DNA of 64,000 bases, taken from Sphingobium boeckii (lineage in GTDB: Bacteria > Pseudomonadota > Alphaproteobacteria > Sphingomonadales > Sphingomonadaceae). The stretch is taken from the NCBI RefSeq assembly GCF_014199215.1, contig NZ_JACIJC010000002.1, forward strand, positions 186,001-250,000. The letters run 5' to 3'. A model generated the notes under the pieces. It worked only from the letters and a program-made list of their open reading frames with translations, had not been told where the DNA came from and ran no database searches. Within the stretch, counting starts at the first letter, position 1; each line of letters opens with the position of its first letter. The translations under genes and the position numbers were made by a program. Shown piece by piece: positions 58,415-64,000 of the stretch.

Positions 58415-58488
58415 CCGTTTGTCCCGAGCGAAGTCGAGGGACGTCTGTCATGTCACCAGCGTCCCTCGACTTCGCTCGGGACAAACGG
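58415..58488. repeat. Palindromic repeat (family 1) forming the end of folP
   Basis: CCGTTTGTCCCGAGCGAAG ... reversed in CTTCGCTCGGGACAAACGG, arms of about 30 nt. The right arm is translated as the last codons of folP (PFVPSEVEGRW), including its stop at 58453. Confidence 0.85.
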
Positions 58489-59616
58489 TGTTTTGGTACA
58501 CGCTACCGGCATCAACGCCGCATCCCGCAGCCCACGCCATACGTGCACCGCCTGTGCGGTCTCGCGCACGTCATGCACGCGCAGCATCTGAACGCCCTGA
58601 TCCGCCCCGCGACACGCCAGCGCGATCGATCCGCCCAGCCGTTTGTCAGCGGTCACTTCATTGGACAGCGCGCCGATCAGCCGTTTCCGGCTCGCGCCCA
58701 GCAATATCGGGCAGCCCAGCCCCTGAAAGATCGAAAGCCCGTTCAGCAGATGCAGATTGTGCTGGATCCCCTTGCCAAAGCCGATGCCGGGATCAGCAAT
58801 AATCTTGTCGCGTGGCACGCCCGCGGCCACCACCGCGTCGATCCGCGCTTCCAGCCAGTCGAACACCTCGATCAGCGGATCGGCATAGCCGGGTTCGCCA
58901 TGCGGTCCGCTCTTGGGATCGGGCGAGTGCATCAGCACCACCGGGCATCCGGCATTCACCACCACGTCCAATGCACGATCGTCCCACAGCAACGCACCGA
59001 CATCGTTGACCAAATGCGCACCGGCAGCCAGCGCCGCCTGCATCACCTCGGCCTTGCGCGTGTCGATCGAGATTGCGGCCCCCGTCGCGGCGAGCTTTTC
59101 GATCACCGGCACCACGCGGGCAATCTCGTCACGCTCCCACACGGTCTCGGCACCCGGTCGCGTCGACTCCCCGCCCACATCGATCAGCGCAGCGCCTGCC
59201 GCGGTCATCGCAAAGCCCGCATCCGCTGCGCTTTGCGGATCATCCTGATGTCCACCGCCATCGGAGAAGCTGTCCGGCGTCACGTTCAATATGCCCATGA
59301 TCTGCGGCTGTTCGAACCGCAGCACGCGCTCACCCAGTTTCAGCGGCGTGCGTGCGCTTTCGATCCGGCCGCGCAGGGCTTTCACCGCCATCCGGTGTTC
59401 GTCGGATACCCCCGCCAGCGCATCGTCCAGCCGCTCGATCGGCACCATATGCCGCGCGACCCTTTTGCCTTTTTCGGACGCGATGATCTCATAAGCCCCG
59501 AACCACACCATCCCGCCACCCAGCCGCGCGACTTGTCCGTCCAGATCGACGGGCGAATCCACGAATTGCACGGGCCGCAGGTGAATTTTGGCGGAAGGCG
59601 GGATGGCGATCGTCAT
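58453..59616 (-). CDS. folP: Dihydropteroate synthase FolP with repeat-derived tail
   Basis: FolP condenses p-aminobenzoate with dihydropterin pyrophosphate in folate synthesis. The 387-residue protein has an N-terminal extension of about 110 residues, then the catalytic barrel with PQIMGILNVTPDSFSDGG, LIDVGGESTRPGAE, HLVNDVGAL, VVLMHS, IIADPGIGFGKG and ILLGASRKRLIG. The last eleven residues (PFVPSEVEGRW) come from an intergenic palindromic repeat. The ATG at 59616 was chosen; the frame extends upstream to 59658. Confidence 0.93.
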   Translation of the reverse strand: MTIAIPPSAKIHLRPVQFVDSPVDLDGQVARLGGGMVWFGAYEIIASEKGKRVARHMVPIERLDDALAGVSDEHRMAVKALRGRIESARTPLKLGERVLRFEQPQIMGILNVTPDSFSDGGGHQDDPQSAADAGFAMTAAGAALIDVGGESTRPGAETVWERDEIARVVPVIEKLAATGAAISIDTRKAEVMQAALAAGAHLVNDVGALLWDDRALDVVVNAGCPVVLMHSPDPKSGPHGEPGYADPLIEVFDWLEARIDAVVAAGVPRDKIIADPGIGFGKGIQHNLHLLNGLSIFQGLGCPILLGASRKRLIGALSNEVTADKRLGGSIALACRGADQGVQMLRVHDVRETAQAVHVWRGLRDAALMPVACTKTPFVPSEVEGRW

Positions 59617-59657
59617 GGTCTTGGTCCTCGCATCGGCTCCGAATTGAGCCCCAAACA

Positions 59658-59746
59658 CCGTTCAGGCTGAGCCTGTCGAAGCCTCTTCCTTCTTCTGGCT
59701 CAGCGCACAAAGAAAGAAAAGGCTTCGACAGGCTCAGCCCGAACGG
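59658..59746. repeat. Palindromic repeat (family 2), 3' of ccrM
   Basis: CCGTTCAGGCTGAGCCTGTC ... reversed in GACAGGCTCAGCCCGAACGG, arms of about 27 nt separated by about 34 nt. It is unrelated in sequence to family 1 but has the same placement between genes. Confidence 0.8.
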
Positions 59747-59761
59747 AAGTGTGGAAACGGA

Positions 59762-61074
<1,313 letters not shown>

Positions 61075-61129
61075 GGGGATTATGACAAAAGGAAAAAAGT
61101 GCGATCGAGATAAATCGCAAACCAAAAAC

Positions 61130-61202
61130 CCGTTTGTCTCGAGCGAAGTCGAGAGACATGGTGGCACGACCGAGGTCCCTCGACTTCGCTCGGGACAAAC
61201 GG
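61130..61202. repeat. Palindromic repeat (family 1), 3' of rnhB
   Basis: CCGTTTGTCTCGAGCGAAG with the matching arm CTTCGCTCGGGACAAACGG, a few mismatches between the arms. It ends 8 nt before the rnhB stop codon. Confidence 0.8.
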
Positions 61203-61209
61203 ATTGCGA

Positions 61210-61791
61210 TCAGCCGCCCTGAAAATCAAACAGCGTCCGCTGCACCGGCCCAAACGATCGCCGGTGCCAAGGCGTTGCCCCCAGCCTCTCCAGCCCCTCC
61301 AGATGCACCTTCGCACCATAGCCCTTGTTCGAGGCCCAGCCATAGCCCGGAAAACGCGCATCGGCCTCGATCATGATCCGGTCGCGCGTCACTTTCGCAA
61401 TGATCGAGGCGGCCGAGATGCACGGCTCGATCGCATCGCCGCCGATGATCGCGCGCGAACGGTAGCGCCATTTCGGGCAGCGATTGCCATCCACCAGCAC
61501 CTCGCGCGGCTCCATCCCCCCCCTGCTTTCACACAGCGCCTCGACCGCGCGGGTCATCGCCAGCATCGTCGCCCACAGGATATTGAGTTCGTCGATCTCC
61601 TCGACGCTCGCCATGCCCACGCCAAAGGTGCAGCGTTCGGCGATCAGCGCATAGAGGTCGTCACGCTTTTTCGCGCTCAATTTCTTGCTGTCATCCAGCC
61701 CCAAAATCCCGTCGGGGCACAGCACCACCGCGGCGGCCACCACCGGCCCGGCCAATGGCCCCCGCCCCGCTTCGTCAACGCCTGCGATCAT
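61210..61791 (-). CDS. rnhB: Ribonuclease HII
   Basis: RNase HII removes RNA from RNA-DNA hybrids, including single ribonucleotides. The 193-residue protein starts [24 protein letters not shown], carrying the first two catalytic acids (DE), and has [18 protein letters not shown] and the later aspartate in [13 protein letters not shown]. The ATG at 61791 overlaps the thiD stop (ATGA); the frame upstream is a shadow. Confidence 0.94.
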   Translation of the reverse strand: MIAGVDEAGRGPLAGPVVAAAVVLCPDGILGLDDSKKLSAKKRDDLYALIAERCTFGVGMASVEEIDELNILWATMLAMTRAVEALCESRGGMEPREVLVDGNRCPKWRYRSRAIIGGDAIEPCISAASIIAKVTRDRIMIEADARFPGYGWASNKGYGAKVHLEGLERLGATPWHRRSFGPVQRTLFDFQGG

Positions 61792-62543
61792 GCGAAAAAA
61801 TCCGTCACATTCTGATGCCCCATCGGGCCATGCCCCTGCCCCAGCCCCGGTGCCTCGATCAGCGCGATACGAACAAAGGAGATCGCGCGTGCGATCGCAT
61901 CCTCTATCCCCATGCCCTGCCCCAGGCCGGCGGCAATGGCGCTCGCCAGCGTGCAGCCCGTGCCATGCGTGCTGGTCGTCTCGATCCTCTTGCCTTCCCA
62001 ATGGCGGTTTTCGCCATGCGGCCAATACAGCCGGTCGATGACGATCGGCCCTTCGGCATGACCGCCCTTGAGCAGCACATGCCCCCCATAATGCAGGATC
62101 GCTTCCATCCCGCCCAGCGCCTCGCATTCAGGCAGATTGGGCGTCACCAGCGAAGCGACTTCCATCAGCCGGCCGAAGGCTGCGATCGTCGCCGCATCCG
62201 CCAGCACCGACCCGCTGGTGGCGACCATCACCGGATCGAGCACGATCGGCACGGTCAAGGCTTCAAGCCGTTGCGCCACCGCAATGGCGGTCTCCGCGCT
62301 GCCGATCATGCCGATCTTCACCGCATCGACGCCGATATCGCTGATCACCGCATCCATCTGCGCGATCACCATTGCGGTCGGCACCGGATACACCCCGGTA
62401 ACGCCCAGCGTGTTCTGCGCGGTGATCGCAGTAACCGCGGTCATGGCATGGCCGCCCAGCATCGTCACCGTCTTGATATCCGCCTGGATACCCGCGCCGC
62501 CGCCCGAATCCGATCCGGCAATGATCAGGATGCGTGCGGTCAT
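61788..62543 (-). CDS. thiD: Hydroxymethylpyrimidine kinase/phosphomethylpyrimidine kinase ThiD
   Basis: ThiD phosphorylates hydroxymethylpyrimidine twice for thiamine synthesis. The 251-residue protein has the family motifs [21 protein letters not shown] at the start, [32 protein letters not shown] and [20 protein letters not shown] with the catalytic cysteine. It overlaps both the DUF1272-like gene upstream and rnhB downstream by four bases. Confidence 0.94.
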   Translation of the reverse strand: MTARILIIAGSDSGGGAGIQADIKTVTMLGGHAMTAVTAITAQNTLGVTGVYPVPTAMVIAQMDAVISDIGVDAVKIGMIGSAETAIAVAQRLEALTVPIVLDPVMVATSGSVLADAATIAAFGRLMEVASLVTPNLPECEALGGMEAILHYGGHVLLKGGHAEGPIVIDRLYWPHGENRHWEGKRIETTSTHGTGCTLASAIAAGLGQGMGIEDAIARAISFVRIALIEAPGLGQGHGPMGHQNVTDFFA

Positions 62544-62764
62544 GGCTTATACTGGCGCACCACCGACTGCGGGAATTTCACCAGAAGTTCGGGCGCGCGC
62601 GTCGGGCGGAAGCTCAATATGCCGCTGCAATTGGGGCAGATGCCGTCCATGTGCGCCGCGCATTGCGCGCAGAAGGTGCATTCGAACGAGCAGATGGCGG
62701 CACCGCCCTCGTCCGCCGGCAGGCTCTTGCCGCAGCGTTCGCAATCGGGCCGCATTTCCAGCAT
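62540..62764 (-). CDS. DUF1272-like small zinc-binding protein
   Basis: A 74-residue protein with paired CxxC motifs (PDCERCGKSLP, CSFECTFCAQCA and ICPNCSG), and a Pro/Arg tail. This is the DUF1272 pattern, a small zinc-ribbon family of unknown role. It overlaps thiD by four bases and glmM by one base, so it is part of a compact operon. Confidence 0.85.
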   Translation of the reverse strand: MLEMRPDCERCGKSLPADEGGAAICSFECTFCAQCAAHMDGICPNCSGILSFRPTRAPELLVKFPQSVVRQYKP

Positions 62765-64000
62765 CAGCCGGCCGCCTCTTTTACCGCATCGCAGATCCGG
62801 TCGACCACCGCCTCTACTTCGCCCGCATCATCGCCTTCGGCCATCACGCGGATCACGGGTTCGGTGCCAGACGGCCGGATCACGAGACGCCCACTGCCCC
62901 GAAGCGCCGCTTCGGCGTCGGCGATGATCGCCTTGACCCGCGCATCCTCCAGCGGCTTGCCGCCCGCAAAGCGCACATTCTTCAACAATTGGGGCACGGG
63001 ATCGAACAGATGCAGCAATTCGCTCGCGGGCTTGCCGGATTCCACCAACGCCGCCAAAATCTGCAGCGCGGCCACCAGCCCGTCGCCTGTGGTGGCGTAA
63101 TCGGTCAGGATGATATGCCCCGATTGCTCGCCGCCGGCATTGAAGCCGCCTGCGCGCATCCGCTCCAGCACATAGCGATCGCCGACGCTGGTACGCTCCA
63201 GCGACAGCCCCTGCCCGTTCAGATAGCGCTCCAACCCCAGGTTCGACATCACCGTGGCCACAATCCCGTCGCCGCGCAGCTTTCCCGCGCGCGCGAAGGT
63301 CGTCCCGATCAGCGCCATGAGCTGATCGCCATCCACCACCTTGCCCTGTTCATCTACCACGATCAGCCGGTCCGCATCGCCGTCCAGCGCGATGCCGATC
63401 TGTGCCCCCGAAGCGACCACGGTTTCCTGCAGCAATTGCGGCGCGGTCGATCCGCATTCGTGATTGATGTTGAGGCCGTTGGGCTCCACGCCCAACGAGA
63501 TCACCTCGGCACCCAATTCCCACAGCGCGAGCGGCGCGGTGTTGTAAGCCGCGCCATTGGCACAATCGACCACCACCTTCAGCCCGTCGAGCCGCAGATG
63601 ATCCGGAAAGGTGGATTTGGCGAAATGGATATAGCGGCCACGAGCATCCTCCACGCGGCGGGCGCGGCCGATCTCGGCGGCATTCGCAAGTTTGGCGGGC
63701 ACGTCGATCAGTGCCTCGATCGCCAGTTCGTCGCTGTCCGAGAGTTTGAAACCATCGGGACCGAAGAGCTTGATGCCATTGTCAGCGAAGGGATTATGGC
63801 TGGCGGAGATCATCACGCCCAGATCGGCGCGCATCGATTGGGTGAGCATCGCCACCGCCGGGGTCGGCATCGGGCCGACCATAATTACATCCATGCCCAC
63901 GCTCGTGAAGCCCGCCACCAGCGCCGATTCCATCATATAGCCCGAAACGCGCGTATCCTTGCCGATCACCACGCGATGCTTGTGATCCCCGCGCAGGAAA
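62764..64000 (-). CDS. glmM: Phosphoglucosamine mutase GlmM (5' part beyond window)
   Basis: GlmM converts glucosamine-6-phosphate to glucosamine-1-phosphate for peptidoglycan and lipopolysaccharide precursors. The visible part has the phosphoserine motif ISASHNPF, the metal-binding DGDADR in [27 protein letters not shown] and [12 protein letters not shown] near the C-terminus. The reading frame continues to base 64000 ([21 protein letters not shown]), so only some 40 N-terminal residues are missing. This segment precedes the DUF1272-like gene in the same operon. Confidence 0.95.
   Translation of the reverse strand, partial: FLRGDHKHRVVIGKDTRVSGYMMESALVAGFTSVGMDVIMVGPMPTPAVAMLTQSMRADLGVMISASHNPFADNGIKLFGPDGFKLSDSDELAIEALIDVPAKLANAAEIGRARRVEDARGRYIHFAKSTFPDHLRLDGLKVVVDCANGAAYNTAPLALWELGAEVISLGVEPNGLNINHECGSTAPQLLQETVVASGAQIGIALDGDADRLIVVDEQGKVVDGDQLMALIGTTFARAGKLRGDGIVATVMSNLGLERYLNGQGLSLERTSVGDRYVLERMRAGGFNAGGEQSGHIILTDYATTGDGLVAALQILAALVESGKPASELLHLFDPVPQLLKNVRFAGGKPLEDARVKAIIADAEAALRGSGRLVIRPSGTEPVIRVMAEGDDAGEVEAVVDRICDAVKEAAG

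Overview
The window reads as a GC-rich alphaproteobacterial chromosome segment, most likely from a sphingomonad (Sphingomonadales). The indications are a FlbT/FlaF pair, a CcrM-type GANTC methylase, CtrA-like boxes, a FlaEY-like protein, and palindromic intergenic repeats whose translation contains FVPSEVEG. I assign the taxon from this gene content and style; no marker gene such as rRNA is present.

Positions 1-51960 are one nearly complete flagellum and chemotaxis island. In order: flgI, flhB-fliR-fliQ-fliE-flgC (minus); a minimal fliN paralogue-fliO-fliP (plus); an unexpected PhyH-like dioxygenase; a FliL-like protein, motB, a small CheZ-like protein, cheD-cheY-cheB-cheR-cheW-cheA-cheY2, a STAS protein and motA (minus); flaF and a FixL/FixJ-like two-component pair (plus); one chemoreceptor (plus); an unusual sigma-70 family factor, a transglycosylase, fliJ, fliI and flbT (minus); flgE-flgK-flgL (plus); a TPR protein and a small membrane protein (minus); a FliL-like exported protein (plus); motE-like, DUF6468-like, fliM and fliL (minus); flgF-flgG-flgA-flgH and one flagellin (plus); flgD, fliK, flhA, a truncated FlbD-like regulator, fliN, fliF, fliH and fliG (minus); then a FlaEY-like protein and flgB (plus). 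I see no fliA, flgM, fliD, fliS, rpoN or full-length FlbD/FleQ in the window.

The most interesting signal is regulatory. A 9-bp motif, TCCTATAAT or a close variant, sits on the correct strand upstream of almost every flagellar operon and looks like a dedicated -10 element. Four of these promoter regions also carry the 13-bp palindrome GGCAA-N3-TTGCC. The island encodes its own divergent sigma-70 family factor, preceded by a near-consensus CtrA box, and a FlbD-like protein that keeps the DNA-binding domain but has lost the whole AAA+ sigma54-activation domain. I infer a flagellar hierarchy CtrA -> island sigma factor -> TCCTATAAT promoters, with the shortened FlbD acting as a conventional DNA-binding regulator at the palindromes. 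This would replace the sigma54/FlbD scheme known from Caulobacter.

Positions 52000-64000 are housekeeping: a winged-helix regulator, a proton-translocating transhydrogenase operon (a small cytochrome-oxidase-subunit-IV-like protein, then pntAA, pntAB and pntB), an NtrC-family activator with an intact GAFTGA motif, a lipoprotein, folP, ccrM, rnhB, thiD, a DUF1272-like zinc protein and the 3' part of glmM, which runs off the window. Two families of palindromic repeats lie at gene 3' ends here, and seven GANTC sites cluster upstream of ccrM.
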